Assembly: GCF_003201105.1 (NCBI RefSeq) | Contig: NZ_QICJ01000012.1 | Coordinates: 124,001 to 188,000, forward strand | Reading direction: 5' to 3' | From: Dyella sp. AtDHG13 | GTDB taxonomy: Bacteria; Pseudomonadota; Gammaproteobacteria; Xanthomonadales; Rhodanobacteraceae | DNA length: 64,000 bases | In this document: one piece after another, positions 17,529 through 28,298 of the stretch | Numbering within the stretch: position 1 is the first letter of the stretch | Layout of the letters: every line of letters begins with the position of its first letter | Notes under the pieces: model-generated | Seen by the model: the letters and a program-made list of their open reading frames with translations, nothing else | Told to the model about the DNA's origin: nothing | The model's database searches: none | Position numbers and translations under genes: made by a program

Positions 17529-19556
17529 ATGAGGGCCGCCGACGAAGCCACCGGCACCCTGCAACAGGCACTGCAACACACGGCCCACCTGCTGGAGCGC
17601 CAGCCCGCACTGGCCGCCGAGCAGGCCACGGAAATCCTGAAGGCCGTTCCCGATCACCCCGCGGCCTTGCAACTGCTGGCGGCGGCGCATGCCGCGCAAG
17701 GCGACACGCAGGCGGCGCTGGACATCCTGCTGCCGCTGACCAAGGCACAGCCTGCGTGGGCGCTGGTCCATCGCGACCTGGGCGTGGCGCTGGGCAAGGC
17801 CGGCCGCCATCAGGAGGCGGTCGATGCGTTGCACAAGGCCGCTGCGCTGAAGGCGGACCTGCCGCAGGTGTGGCGTGCCCTGGGCGATGGCCTGGCCGCC
17901 GTCGGCGATCACACGGGCGCCGCCAAGGCCTATGGGCGGCACGTGCATCACGCCACGCGCGATCCGCGCCTGCTCGCCGCCGCTTCCGCGCTGGCCGGCA
18001 ACCGATTGCCAGAGGCCGAGGCGCTGTTGCACGAACATCTCAAACAAGCGCCCACCGATGTCGCCGCGCTGCGCATGTCGGCCGAAGTGGCGGCGCGGTT
18101 TGGCCGTCATGACGAGGCCCGCCGGCTGCTCGAACGCTGCCTGTCGCTGGCGCCGGGTTTCGATGCGGCGCGCTTCAATCATGCGCTGCTGCTCCATCGC
18201 AGCAACCGGCCGGAACAGGCGCTGGCCGAGCTCGAGCGTCTGCTGGCGACGGAACCCGAACACAGCGGCTATCTCAACCTCAAGGCGGCGGTGTTGTGCC
18301 GCATCGGCGATTACGAGCCGGCCATCCGCATCTACGCGAACCTGCTGGCCCGCGACGCGCGCCATCCGCGCGTGTGGATGAGTTACGGCCACGCGCTGAA
18401 AACCGCGGGCCACACCGATCGCGCCATCGAGGCTTACCGCCGCGCGCTGGCCTTGGAGCCCTCGTGCGGCGAGATCTGGTGGAGCCTGGCCAACCTCAAG
18501 ACGTTCCGCTTCGATGGCGACGATCTCGCGACCATGCGCCAGCAGTTCGCCCGGGCCAATCTCAGCGACGACGACCGCCTGCACCTGGCCTTCGCCATCG
18601 GCAAGGCGCTGGAGGATGCCGGCGAGTACGAGCCGTCGTTCCAGCACTACGCCCAGGGCAACGCGCTGCGCCAGCGCCAGCTTCGCTACAGCGCGGACGA
18701 CACCAGCGCGCGCGTGCGCTACATCCGCCAGCGCTATTCGCGCGCGTTCTTCGAGGCCCGCGCAGGACAGGGCAGCGAGGCGCGCGACCCCATCTTCATC
18801 GTCGGATTGCCGCGCGCCGGCTCCACCCTGATCGAGCAGATCCTGTCCAGCCACAGCCAGGTGGAAGGCACGATGGAGCTGCCGGAGATCACCACGATCA
18901 CGCGCCTGCTGCGCGAAAAGGGCGACGCCGACAGCGACGCGCCGTATCACGACGTGCTCGCCACGCTGGATGCGAAGGCGCTGCGCGAACTCGGCGAGCG
19001 CTACCTCGCCCACACCCGCATCCAGCGCAAGACCTCGGCACCGCTGTTCATCGACAAGATGCCGAACAACTTCATGCACATCGGCCTGATCCATCTGATC
19101 CTGCCCAACGCCCGGATCATCGACGCGCGCCGGCATCCCCTCGCCTGCTGTTTCTCGGGGTTCAAGCAGCATTTCGCGCGCGGCCAGAGCTTCAGCTACA
19201 GCCTGGAGGACATCGGGCGCTACTACCGCGACTACGTCTCGCTGATGTCGCACTTCGACGCGGTGCTGCCGGGCCGCATTCATCGCGTCGTCTACGAGCG
19301 CATGGTCGAGGACACGGAAGGGGAGATCCGTCGCCTGCTCGACTACTGCGGCCTGCCGTTTGAGAAGTCGTGCCTGCGCTTCTTCCAGAACGACAGGCCG
19401 GTACGCACCGCAAGTTCGGAACAGGTACGCCAGCCGATCTACCGCGAAGGCGTGGATCACTGGCGGCACTACGCGCCATGGCTGGCACCGCTGGAACACG
19501 CATTGGGGCCGGTGCTGGGGAGCTATCCCGAGGCGCCGGCATGGGAGGCGACGTAG
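17529..19556 (+). CDS. TPR-sulfotransferase family protein
   Basis: A 675-residue protein with an N-terminal tetratricopeptide array (about residues 15-390) and a C-terminal sulfotransferase domain. The PAPS-binding 5'-PSB motif reads IFIVGLPRAGSTLIEQIL near 423, followed by an SSHSQVEGTMELPE block, and the 3'-PB-like segment near 525-550. No signal peptide is seen. The ATG at 17529 is taken; a TTG at 17487 would add 14 residues. The TonB-dependent receptor gene follows 43 bp downstream, a pairing seen often in Xanthomonadales and sphingomonads. The acceptor substrate is unknown. Confidence 0.88.
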   Translation: MRAADEATGTLQQALQHTAHLLERQPALAAEQATEILKAVPDHPAALQLLAAAHAAQGDTQAALDILLPLTKAQPAWALVHRDLGVALGKAGRHQEAVDALHKAAALKADLPQVWRALGDGLAAVGDHTGAAKAYGRHVHHATRDPRLLAAASALAGNRLPEAEALLHEHLKQAPTDVAALRMSAEVAARFGRHDEARRLLERCLSLAPGFDAARFNHALLLHRSNRPEQALAELERLLATEPEHSGYLNLKAAVLCRIGDYEPAIRIYANLLARDARHPRVWMSYGHALKTAGHTDRAIEAYRRALALEPSCGEIWWSLANLKTFRFDGDDLATMRQQFARANLSDDDRLHLAFAIGKALEDAGEYEPSFQHYAQGNALRQRQLRYSADDTSARVRYIRQRYSRAFFEARAGQGSEARDPIFIVGLPRAGSTLIEQILSSHSQVEGTMELPEITTITRLLREKGDADSDAPYHDVLATLDAKALRELGERYLAHTRIQRKTSAPLFIDKMPNNFMHIGLIHLILPNARIIDARRHPLACCFSGFKQHFARGQSFSYSLEDIGRYYRDYVSLMSHFDAVLPGRIHRVVYERMVEDTEGEIRRLLDYCGLPFEKSCLRFFQNDRPVRTASSEQVRQPIYREGVDHWRHYAPWLAPLEHALGPVLGSYPEAPAWEAT

Positions 19557-19599
19557 CAGTCATCCATGCGTCGTCGATAACACCTGGGGAGGGAAGTCG

Positions 19600-22131
19600 A
19601 TGCACAAGGTCAGGCCGAGGGGGCCGACACATACGCGGCACATCACGTTGTCCCGGCTGCCGCTCGCGGCGGCCATCTGCCTTGCCATGGCGGCCCCTGC
19701 CGCCGCGCAGGACGCCGCGCAACAAGCAACGCAAGGCCCGGCGGCCAATCCGCCATCCGCGCCGGCCAAGACCAAGACGCTGGACGCCGTGACGGTGACG
19801 GCGCAGAAGCGCGAGGAGAACCTGCAGAAGGTGCCGATCAGCCTGCAGGTGCTGGACACCGACAAGCTGCAGGAGCTGCACGTCCAGAACTTCAACGACT
19901 ATGTGAAGTACCTGCCCAGCGTGTCGTATCAAACGTATGGGCCGGGCTTCGCCTTGATCTACATGCGCGGCGTGGCCAGCGGCGGCGACGGCAACCACTC
20001 CGGTTCGCAACCGAGCGTGGGCGTGTACCTGGATGAGCAGCCGGTCACCACCATCCAGGGGCCGCTCGACATCCACATGTACGACATCGCACGCGTGGAG
20101 TCGCTCTCCGGCCCGCAGGGCACGCTGTACGGCGCCAGCGCGGAAGCCGGCGCGATACGCATCATCACCAACAAGCCCGACCCCAGCGGTTTCGCGGCCA
20201 GCTACAGCGTGGGCGTGGACACTGTCAGTCATGGCGGCGTCGGCTACACCGCCGAGGGCATGGTCAACATCCCCATGTCGCCGAGCGCGGCGATCCGGCT
20301 GGTGGGCTGGGACGAGCACGACGCAGGCTATATCAACAACCAGGTGGGTTCGCGCACCTTTCCGAGTTCCGGCATCACCGTGAGCAATGCGGCGGGCTGC
20401 TCCAATCCGCCGAACCTGATCTGCACCGGCCAGGCCAAGAAGCACTACAACGACGTCGACACGCAGGGCGGCCGCGCCGCGCTGAAGTTCAACCTCAACG
20501 ACGACTGGTCGATCAGCCCCACCATCATGGGGCAGCACACGATCACCAATGGCGCATTCGCCAGCGATCCGCAGGTGGGCTCGCTGGCGTTGACGCACTT
20601 CTATCCGGACTACGCCGACGATCGGTGGATCCAGGCCGCGCTCACCGTCGAAGGCAAGATCGGCAACTTCGACCTGACCTATGCCTACTCGCACCTCACG
20701 CGCAACCAGGAAGAAGACAACGACTACAGCGACTACTCGTTCTGGTACGACACCATCGCGCACTACGGCGCCTACATCCACGACAACGCCGGCAACCTGA
20801 TCAACCCCTCGCAGTACATCCAGGCGCACAACCACTACACCAAGCAAAGCCACGAGCTGCGCATCGCCTCGCCGGCGGACGACCGCCTGCGCGTGGTGGC
20901 CGGCGTGTTCTTCCAGCGGCAGGTGCACGAGATCCAGCAGGATTACCTGATCAACGGCCTGGGCAACGACCTGTCCGTGCCGGGCTGGCCGAACACGCTG
21001 TGGCTCACCGAGCAGGAACGCGTGGACCGGGACGAGGCCTTGTTCGGCGAGCTGTCGTACGACTTCATTCCCGAAACGCTCATCGGCACCGTCGGCGGCC
21101 GCTGGTTTCACACCAACAACAGCCTGAAGGGCTTCTACGGCTTCAGCGCCGGCTTTGCGCCCACCTCGACCTATGGCGTGGCGGGTTGCACCTCGTCCAA
21201 TCCGTTCCACGGCGCGCCGTGCATGGATTTCGACAAGGGCACCAAGGAAACCGATTCGCTGGGCAAGGCCAACCTGACCTGGCAGATCACGCCGGACCAG
21301 ATGATCTACGGCACCTGGTCGCAAGGTTTCCGGCCCGGGGGCATCAATCGCCGCGGCTCGCTGCCGCCATACAAGTCGGACTTCCTCACCAACTACGAAC
21401 TCGGGTGGAAAACCACCTGGTTCGATCATCGGCTGTCGTACAACGGCGCGGTGTTCCGCGAGAACTGGAAGGATTTCCAGTTCAGCATTCTCGGCGCCAA
21501 CGGCCTCACCGAGATACGCAATGCGGGACAGGCGCGCATCGACGGCATCGAGCAGGACGTGAACTGGGCGGCCACGTACAACCTGCAGATCGGCGCGGGC
21601 ATGGCCTATTACAACGCCAAGCTGACGCAGGACTACTGCGGCTTCACCGACACCAGCGGCAACCCGATCACCAATTGCCCGGCCGGCTCGATCAACCCGA
21701 TCACCGGCACCGCGGTGACCGGTCCGCTCGCACCCAAGGGCACGCGCCTGCCGGTGACGCCCAAGCTCAAGTACAACCTCAATGCGCGCTACACCACCAA
21801 CATCGGCGACTACGAAGTGTTCGGGCAGGTGGCGGTGGTGCACGTGGGCGAGCGCACCTCCGACCTTCGCGTATTCGCCAACGACCTGGTGGGCAACATG
21901 CCGGCCTACACCACGGCGGATTTCTCCTTTGGCGCGAAGTACCACGGCATGTCGCTGGACCTGTATGTGACCAACGCCTTCGACAAGCGCGGACAGCTGT
22001 TCCGCTATACCGAATGCGCCGCCGCGACCTGCGCCGCCCACGACGTGGTGCCGCAGTATCCCGACGGGCAGGTTTACACGGTGATGAACCAGCCGCGCAC
22101 GGTGGGTCTCCGCTTCAGCCAGGAGTTCTGA
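19600..22131 (+). CDS. TonB-dependent receptor
   Basis: An 843-residue outer-membrane receptor with signal peptide (about 1-36, ending AAAA-QD), a TonB-box-like segment DAVTVTAQKREENLQ near 62-76, a plug domain (about 75-190, with VGVYLDEQPV and GPQGTLYGA) and a 22-strand barrel ending in the aromatic residue F, as outer-membrane proteins do. The AQKREE signature is typical of the large TonB receptor group of Xanthomonadales and sphingomonads. The ligand is unknown. A possible functional pair is the sulfotransferase upstream. Start ATG 19600 follows GGGGAGGGA; a strong terminator follows the stop. Confidence 0.93.
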   Translation: MHKVRPRGPTHTRHITLSRLPLAAAICLAMAAPAAAQDAAQQATQGPAANPPSAPAKTKTLDAVTVTAQKREENLQKVPISLQVLDTDKLQELHVQNFNDYVKYLPSVSYQTYGPGFALIYMRGVASGGDGNHSGSQPSVGVYLDEQPVTTIQGPLDIHMYDIARVESLSGPQGTLYGASAEAGAIRIITNKPDPSGFAASYSVGVDTVSHGGVGYTAEGMVNIPMSPSAAIRLVGWDEHDAGYINNQVGSRTFPSSGITVSNAAGCSNPPNLICTGQAKKHYNDVDTQGGRAALKFNLNDDWSISPTIMGQHTITNGAFASDPQVGSLALTHFYPDYADDRWIQAALTVEGKIGNFDLTYAYSHLTRNQEEDNDYSDYSFWYDTIAHYGAYIHDNAGNLINPSQYIQAHNHYTKQSHELRIASPADDRLRVVAGVFFQRQVHEIQQDYLINGLGNDLSVPGWPNTLWLTEQERVDRDEALFGELSYDFIPETLIGTVGGRWFHTNNSLKGFYGFSAGFAPTSTYGVAGCTSSNPFHGAPCMDFDKGTKETDSLGKANLTWQITPDQMIYGTWSQGFRPGGINRRGSLPPYKSDFLTNYELGWKTTWFDHRLSYNGAVFRENWKDFQFSILGANGLTEIRNAGQARIDGIEQDVNWAATYNLQIGAGMAYYNAKLTQDYCGFTDTSGNPITNCPAGSINPITGTAVTGPLAPKGTRLPVTPKLKYNLNARYTTNIGDYEVFGQVAVVHVGERTSDLRVFANDLVGNMPAYTTADFSFGAKYHGMSLDLYVTNAFDKRGQLFRYTECAAATCAAHDVVPQYPDGQVYTVMNQPRTVGLRFSQEF

Positions 22132-22157
22132 GCAATACCCGGTGTCGCCCGATCTTT

Positions 22158-22184
22158 GCCCCGGCAATCGCCGGGGCTTTTTTT
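22158..22184 (+). terminator. Intrinsic terminator after the TonB-dependent receptor
   Basis: An 8-bp perfect stem (22158-22165 with 22170-22177), 4-nt loop, then seven T residues. It ends the sulfotransferase/TonB-receptor transcription unit. Confidence 0.92.
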
Positions 22185-22218
22185 GGGCGATGCGCCGGGA
22201 CACGCGAGACGGTTTGCT

Positions 22219-22317
22219 CGTCATCCCAGCGAAAGCTGGGATCCAGTGACTTGTTCCCGGTTACCAGGGGTTATCGCGACCCAAAGACACTGGATCCCAG
22301 CTTTCGCTGGGATGACG
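22219..22317. repeat. REP-like inverted repeat, copy C
   Basis: Two identical inverted 30-bp arms (22219-22248 and 22288-22317) with a 39-nt spacer. The core is AGCGAAAGCT and the flanking pair is GTCATCCC/GGGAT instead of GTCATTCC/GGAAT, so base changes are compensated across the palindrome. It lies between the receptor terminator and the oxyR promoter region. Confidence 0.9.
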
Positions 22318-22380
22318 GCTTTGAGAACTGACTAGCGACCTGAAGCAGGATTGTTTCTGGCGATGAAAAACACCACTATG

Positions 22381-22395
22381 ATTGATACGAGCTAT
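22381..22395. promoter_or_regulatory. Candidate OxyR binding site
   Basis: The 15-mer ATTGATACGAGCTAT matches the OxyR half-site ATAGNTNNNANCTAT at all specified positions except one. It ends 22 bp before the oxyR start, where negative autoregulation would act. Flanking half-sites at the expected 7-bp spacing are weak (upstream about four of nine positions) or absent, so only one strong half-site is present. Confidence 0.45.
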
Positions 22396-22417
22396 CGCAT
22401 CACCCAGGCGCCTCCCC

Positions 22418-23365
22418 ATGAATTTGCGTGACCTGCACTACCTTGTCGCCCTCGCCGAGCACCGGCATTTCGGCCGCGCGGCCGAGGCCAGTTTCGTGAG
22501 CCAGCCCACCTTGTCCACCCAGATCAAGAAGCTGGAGGACGAACTGGGCGTGGCGCTGGTGGAGCGCACGCCGCGCAAGGTGCTGCTCACCGAAACCGGC
22601 CGCGAGATCGCCCGCCGCGCGCGTGGCGTGCTGTCGGAAATCGAAGAGATCAAGGCGATTGCGCAGCGCACGCGCGATCCGGAATCGGGCACGCTGCGCC
22701 TGGGCATTTTCCCCACGCTGGGCCCGTACCTGCTGCCGCATCTGGTGCCACTGGTGCGCAAGCACTTCCCGCGGCTCGAACTGCTGCTGGTGGAGGAAAA
22801 GACCGAGCAGGTGATTCGCCTGCTGCGCGAAGGCTCGCTGGACGTGGGCATTCTCGCGTTGCCGCTGCACGAGGAAAGCCTGCATACGGAGTTCCTGTTC
22901 GAGGAACCCTTCGTGCTCGCCGTGCCGGAAGACCATCCGCTGGCGCACAAGCAGAAGCGCCTGAAGCTGGACGACCTGGAAGACGAAAGCCTGCTGCTGC
23001 TCGAAGACGGCCACTGCATGCGCGATCAGGCGCTGGAAGTGTGCCAGCTGGCGGGCGCGGGCGAGCGCTCGGGTTTCCGCGCCACCAGCCTGGAAACCCT
23101 GCGCCAGATGGTGGCGGCGAACGTGGGCATCACGCTGTTGCCCACGCTCGCGATCAAGCCGCCGGTGGCACGCACGGACAACGTGCACCTGCTGGAATTC
23201 GCCGGCCATCCGCCGAGCCGCCGCATAGCGCTGGCGTGGCGCAAGAGTTCGTCGATGGGGCCGTTCCTGGAGCGTTTCGCGGCGGTGATCCGCGACCTGC
23301 CCGCCAACCTGCTGAAGCCGGATATCACCGCCGAGGCCAAGCCCGCCCGTTTGCCGGCACGCTGA
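22418..23365 (+). CDS. oxyR: Hydrogen peroxide sensor transcriptional regulator OxyR
   Basis: A 315-residue LysR-type regulator with the OxyR redox pair: CMRDQALEVC places Cys200 and Cys209 exactly like E. coli Cys199 and Cys208, which form the activating disulfide on peroxide. The N-terminal winged helix (1-60) carries RHFGRAAEASFVSQPTLSTQ. The start ATG at 22418 gives the conserved MNLRDLHYLVALAEHR-type N terminus. It probably activates catalase and peroxiredoxin genes, none of which are in this window. A candidate self-binding site lies just upstream, and a small membrane-anchored protein gene follows after 7 bp. Confidence 0.95.
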   Translation: MNLRDLHYLVALAEHRHFGRAAEASFVSQPTLSTQIKKLEDELGVALVERTPRKVLLTETGREIARRARGVLSEIEEIKAIAQRTRDPESGTLRLGIFPTLGPYLLPHLVPLVRKHFPRLELLLVEEKTEQVIRLLREGSLDVGILALPLHEESLHTEFLFEEPFVLAVPEDHPLAHKQKRLKLDDLEDESLLLLEDGHCMRDQALEVCQLAGAGERSGFRATSLETLRQMVAANVGITLLPTLAIKPPVARTDNVHLLEFAGHPPSRRIALAWRKSSSMGPFLERFAAVIRDLPANLLKPDITAEAKPARLPAR

Positions 23366-23372
23366 CGCCTGC

Positions 23373-23969
23373 ATGCAGCGCTTCATCGTCATCGGCCTGC
23401 CGCTGATCGCGCTGCTGGGCGGCGTGCATTGGTGGCGTCATCGGCCCATCGAACACGCCGCCGGCGTGCTCGCGCCCGAGGCGCCCACGCAGATCGACCT
23501 GGACGAAGGCGCCACGCTGCGGCGTGGGGACGTGTCGCTGCTCACGCGTGCGCGCTTCGAACTCACGGCACGCGTGCTGTCACGCGAGGATTACCGCTTC
23601 GATGCCGGCGCCTCGCTGGCGCCCATCGACCTGGCGCTGGGCTGGGGCCGCATGTCGGACAGCGCCGTGCTGTCGCAGGTGCAGATCAGCCAGGAAAACC
23701 GTTTCTATCACTGGCATGTCGACCGCTTTCCGATTCCACGGCGCGAGATCGAGCAGTCCAGCGCCAACATGCACATGATTCCCGCGGACGACACGGCACG
23801 CCGCGAGCTGGAAAGCGTGCGCCCCGGCGAAGTGATCCATCTGGAAGGTTTCCTGGTGGATGCCAGCCGCCCCGACGGCTGGCGCTGGCATACCTCGATG
23901 ACGCGCGACGACACCGGCAACGGCGCCTGCGAGCTGGTGTACGTGGAGAGCGTGGCGCCGGCGCAGTGA
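23373..23969 (+). CDS. Hypothetical membrane-anchored protein downstream of oxyR
   Basis: A 198-residue protein with one N-terminal membrane segment (about 4-20) and a soluble domain presumably in the periplasm. The soluble part carries a conserved-looking pattern: LTRARFELTARVLSREDYRFD, then APIDLALGWGRMSD and an R-rich FPIPRREIEQSSANMHMIP stretch, ending with HLEGFLVDA and TSMTRDDTGNGACEL. I recognise the pattern as a recurring uncharacterised family but cannot name a function. It starts 7 bp after oxyR and is likely co-transcribed, which hints at an envelope stress link. Confidence 0.8.
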   Translation: MQRFIVIGLPLIALLGGVHWWRHRPIEHAAGVLAPEAPTQIDLDEGATLRRGDVSLLTRARFELTARVLSREDYRFDAGASLAPIDLALGWGRMSDSAVLSQVQISQENRFYHWHVDRFPIPRREIEQSSANMHMIPADDTARRELESVRPGEVIHLEGFLVDASRPDGWRWHTSMTRDDTGNGACELVYVESVAPAQ

Positions 23970-23988
23970 ACTTGCGCCGCGCTTCGCG

Positions 23989-24522
23989 TCAGTAACGCAG
24001 CAGGGCCTGCAAGGACGCCGCGTCGTCCTGCCAGCGTTCGCGGCCCTGCAGTGCGGCCAGTTCGATCACCACGCTGGCGCCCACCAGTTGCGCGCCCAGC
24101 TTCAGCACCAGCGCGCGCGCCGCCGCCAGCGTGCCGCCGGTGGCGAGCACGTCATCGACGATGAGCACGCGTTCTCCCGGACGCAAGGCGTCGTTGCGCG
24201 CCTCCAGGCGATCCACGCCGTATTCGAGCTGGTAATCCACCGACACCACCGGCGGCGGCAGCTTGTTGGGCTTGCGCAGCGGCACGAAACCCGCGTGCAG
24301 CTTCTGCGCGAGCGCCGCGCCGAAGATGAAGCCGCGCGATTCGATGCCGCACACGGCCTGCACGCCACTGCCCTGCCAGGGCTCGGCCAGCGCGTCGATG
24401 CAGCGGGCGAAGCCGCCGGCATCGGCCAGCAGCGGCGTGATGTCGCGAAACATCACGCCGGGCTTGGGAAAGTCCGGTACGGCGCGGATCAGCGTGGCTA
24501 TCTGCTGCAATGACGCGTTCAA
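23989..24522 (-). CDS. apt: Adenine phosphoribosyltransferase
   Basis: A 177-residue type I phosphoribosyltransferase that salvages adenine to AMP using PRPP. The PRPP-binding loop reads VLIVDDVLATGGT near 119-131, and the family blocks FRDITPLL (25-32) and GIESRGFIFGAALA (about 59-72) are intact. The length fits the bacterial enzyme. DUF2007 lies upstream on the same strand with a 62-bp gap that contains a 7-bp hairpin (24550-24556 with 24570-24576). Confidence 0.96.
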   Translation of the reverse strand: MNASLQQIATLIRAVPDFPKPGVMFRDITPLLADAGGFARCIDALAEPWQGSGVQAVCGIESRGFIFGAALAQKLHAGFVPLRKPNKLPPPVVSVDYQLEYGVDRLEARNDALRPGERVLIVDDVLATGGTLAAARALVLKLGAQLVGASVVIELAALQGRERWQDDAASLQALLRY

Positions 24523-24584
24523 GGTCGAAGGCTCCGGTGAGACGGGAAAGGCGGCAGGATAGCGCGCGTTGCCGCCTGCGCCGC

Positions 24585-24863
24585 TCAGCAGAAGGCCGGC
24601 TGCGGCGCGTCCGGGTCTTCGTCGGGGTCGTTGAGCGCGAGACGGGCTTCCTGGAGATCGCGCTCCACCTCGCGCACCACCTGCTCCGCCGCGGCCAGGC
24701 TGGCCTCGGGCACCAGCACGGCCACGTAGTCCAGGGCGGGCAGCTGGCCCACGGCCCCGGTCAGGTATTCGCCGGAAACGAAGGCCGGGACGTCGGCGCG
24801 CTCCAACGCGTCCTTGACCAGGTGGGCGTCGATCAGGCTTTCGGCTCGGTAAACGATGCGCAT
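24585..24863 (-). CDS. DUF2007 domain protein
   Basis: A 92-residue cytoplasmic protein of the DUF2007 family (annotated as putative signal-transducing, PF09413). The family pattern IVYRAESLIDAHLVKDALERADVPAFVSGE begins at residue 3, and the VAVLVPEASLAAAEQVV block is in the middle. The C-terminal tail is acidic (about 72-88). The domain is thought to act in regulation, but no function is proven. It precedes apt on the same strand. Confidence 0.85.
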   Translation of the reverse strand: MRIVYRAESLIDAHLVKDALERADVPAFVSGEYLTGAVGQLPALDYVAVLVPEASLAAAEQVVREVERDLQEARLALNDPDEDPDAPQPAFC

Positions 24864-25058
24864 GGGCTCACGCTAGCGCCGGGGCGTCGGGAGGGCAAGT
24901 TCTTGTCCTGGGCGTGTTAGACGGGTGAAGAGCGCTGTTCGCGGCCACTTGCCGGCCTGTTCCCTGCCGGCCCGGCCCCTGAAAACCGGGCAAAACACCC
25001 CCACCTACGGACAAGGTAAACTCACCTGTTTCCACCACCGCGTACGAGCCACGCTCCG

Positions 25059-26843
<1,785 letters not shown>

Positions 26844-26867
26844 CGTTCGCGTCACAAGGAAGGCAGC

Positions 26868-27425
26868 ATGCTCCCCCAACAGATCCACCTGACCCTCCCG
26901 CCCTGGATCGGCGAAGTGGTCGACACCCACAAGCGCTACACCACCGACGAGGAACGCGTGGCTCTCGCCATCGAACTCTCGCGCCTGAACATTGAGCGCA
27001 GCCAAGGCGGCCCGTTCGGCGCGGCGGTGTTCGACGGGCACGGACGCGTGGTGTCCGTCGGCGTCAATCGCGTGGTGCCGCAGACCTGCTCCGTGGCGCA
27101 CGCCGAAATGATGGCCTACATGAGCGCCCAGCAGCGCCTGGCGGCGTTTCGCCTGAACGCCGATGGCGGCCGCTATACGCTCGCCACCAGCGCGCAGCCC
27201 TGCTGCCAGTGCTACGGCGCCACGGTGTGGGCCGGCGTGGATGAGCTCCTGATCGGCGCGCGCGCCGAGGACGTGGAAGAACTCACCGAGTTCGACGAAG
27301 GCCCGCTGCCGGCCGACTGGATCGGCGAACTGGAGCGCCGCGGCATCGCCGTGCGCCGTGACATCCTGCGCGAGCAAGCGCGCGGCGTGCTGGCGACCTA
27401 CGGCCAGAGCGGACAGCACTATTGA
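26868..27425 (+). CDS. Nucleoside deaminase family protein
   Basis: A 185-residue zinc deaminase of the cytidine deaminase-like fold. The zinc site is formed by HAE at 78-80 (Glu80 as proton shuttle) and PCCQC at 111-115. The GGPFGAAV block at 47-54 resembles guanine deaminases and other purine deaminases more than tRNA adenosine deaminase. It probably deaminates a free purine such as guanine; the substrate is inferred. Its stop overlaps the TTG start of the next gene by 3 nt, so the two are translationally coupled. It is preceded by AAGGAAGGCAGC as ribosome binding site. Confidence 0.9.
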   Translation: MLPQQIHLTLPPWIGEVVDTHKRYTTDEERVALAIELSRLNIERSQGGPFGAAVFDGHGRVVSVGVNRVVPQTCSVAHAEMMAYMSAQQRLAAFRLNADGGRYTLATSAQPCCQCYGATVWAGVDELLIGARAEDVEELTEFDEGPLPADWIGELERRGIAVRRDILREQARGVLATYGQSGQHY

Positions 27426-28159
27426 GCCGCCTGCGCGCCGCGCTGCCGCTGATCCTGCTGGTCGCCGCCGGCATCGCGCTGTTCAGCTCCGGCCTGATGG
27501 ATCGCCTGCACCCGGAGCAACTGGTGCAGCACCAGGCGCAGATGCGCGCCGACATCGCCGCCGCGCCCTGGCTTACCCGCATCACCTTCATCGGCCTGCT
27601 CACGCTGGCCATGTCGACCGGCGTGCCTGGCACGGTGATCATCATCATCGCCGGCGGCTTCGCCTTCGGCGTGGTGGAAGGCAGCATCTATTCCTCCATC
27701 GGGCTGACGCTGGGCACGCTGATCCTGTTCCTGGCCAGCCGCTATGCGTTCGGCGCGGGCAGCAAGCACCCGCCCGCCATCGTGGACAAGCTGCACCACG
27801 GCTTCGAACGGCATCCGGTGGCCTACACCATGTTCCTGCGCTTCGTGCCGGTGGCGCCGTTCGGCCTGGTCACGGTGGCGCTGGCGTGGCTGCGTTGCCC
27901 GCTGTGGCTGTTCCTGGGCGCCAGCTGGCTGGGCGGAACGGTCTCCCTGATCTTCGAGACCTCCATCGGCGCCGGCCTGGGCGAAGCGCTGGCGCAAAGC
28001 CACGGCCATTTCGGTCCCGGCCTGCTGATGCAGCGGAGCGTGTGGCTACCGATCTCCGCCATCGCCGTGCTGGCCCTGCTGCCGCTGCTGGTGGAGCGTT
28101 TCACGCGTCGCCGTCACCGCAACACCCCCGGACATGCGCCTGTCCACCCGCAGGACTGA
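27422..28159 (+). CDS. TVP38/TMEM64 family membrane protein
   Basis: A 245-residue integral membrane protein of the SNARE-associated/DedA-like TVP38 family. Membrane segments are at about 7-25, 55-75, 78-105, 145-165 and 205-225. The family's reentrant motifs appear as GVPGTVIIIIAGGFAFG and FLRFVPVAPFGLV. DedA and TVP38 relatives are thought to act as lipid scramblases or transporters; the substrate here is not known. The start is TTG at 27422, overlapping the stop of the deaminase gene. The C terminus is basic and cytoplasmic. Confidence 0.88.
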   Translation: MSRLRAALPLILLVAAGIALFSSGLMDRLHPEQLVQHQAQMRADIAAAPWLTRITFIGLLTLAMSTGVPGTVIIIIAGGFAFGVVEGSIYSSIGLTLGTLILFLASRYAFGAGSKHPPAIVDKLHHGFERHPVAYTMFLRFVPVAPFGLVTVALAWLRCPLWLFLGASWLGGTVSLIFETSIGAGLGEALAQSHGHFGPGLLMQRSVWLPISAIAVLALLPLLVERFTRRRHRNTPGHAPVHPQD

Positions 28160-28298
28160 GCACCGCCCAAGGGATGCTCGCAACCATTTCACGCAGGCGT
28201 CACCGGCCCGACGGGCTACGCCGGTCGGCCTGCTGTCGGCCCTGGTGAATCGCGCTAGGCTGGGCCTGCCTGACATCAGACGGGTGCAAGGGGATTTC

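Noticed and set aside
19192-22224. A 1010-codon open frame antisense to the TonB-dependent receptor
   Set aside because: Same antisense artefact; the plus-strand frame has signal peptide, plug and barrel.
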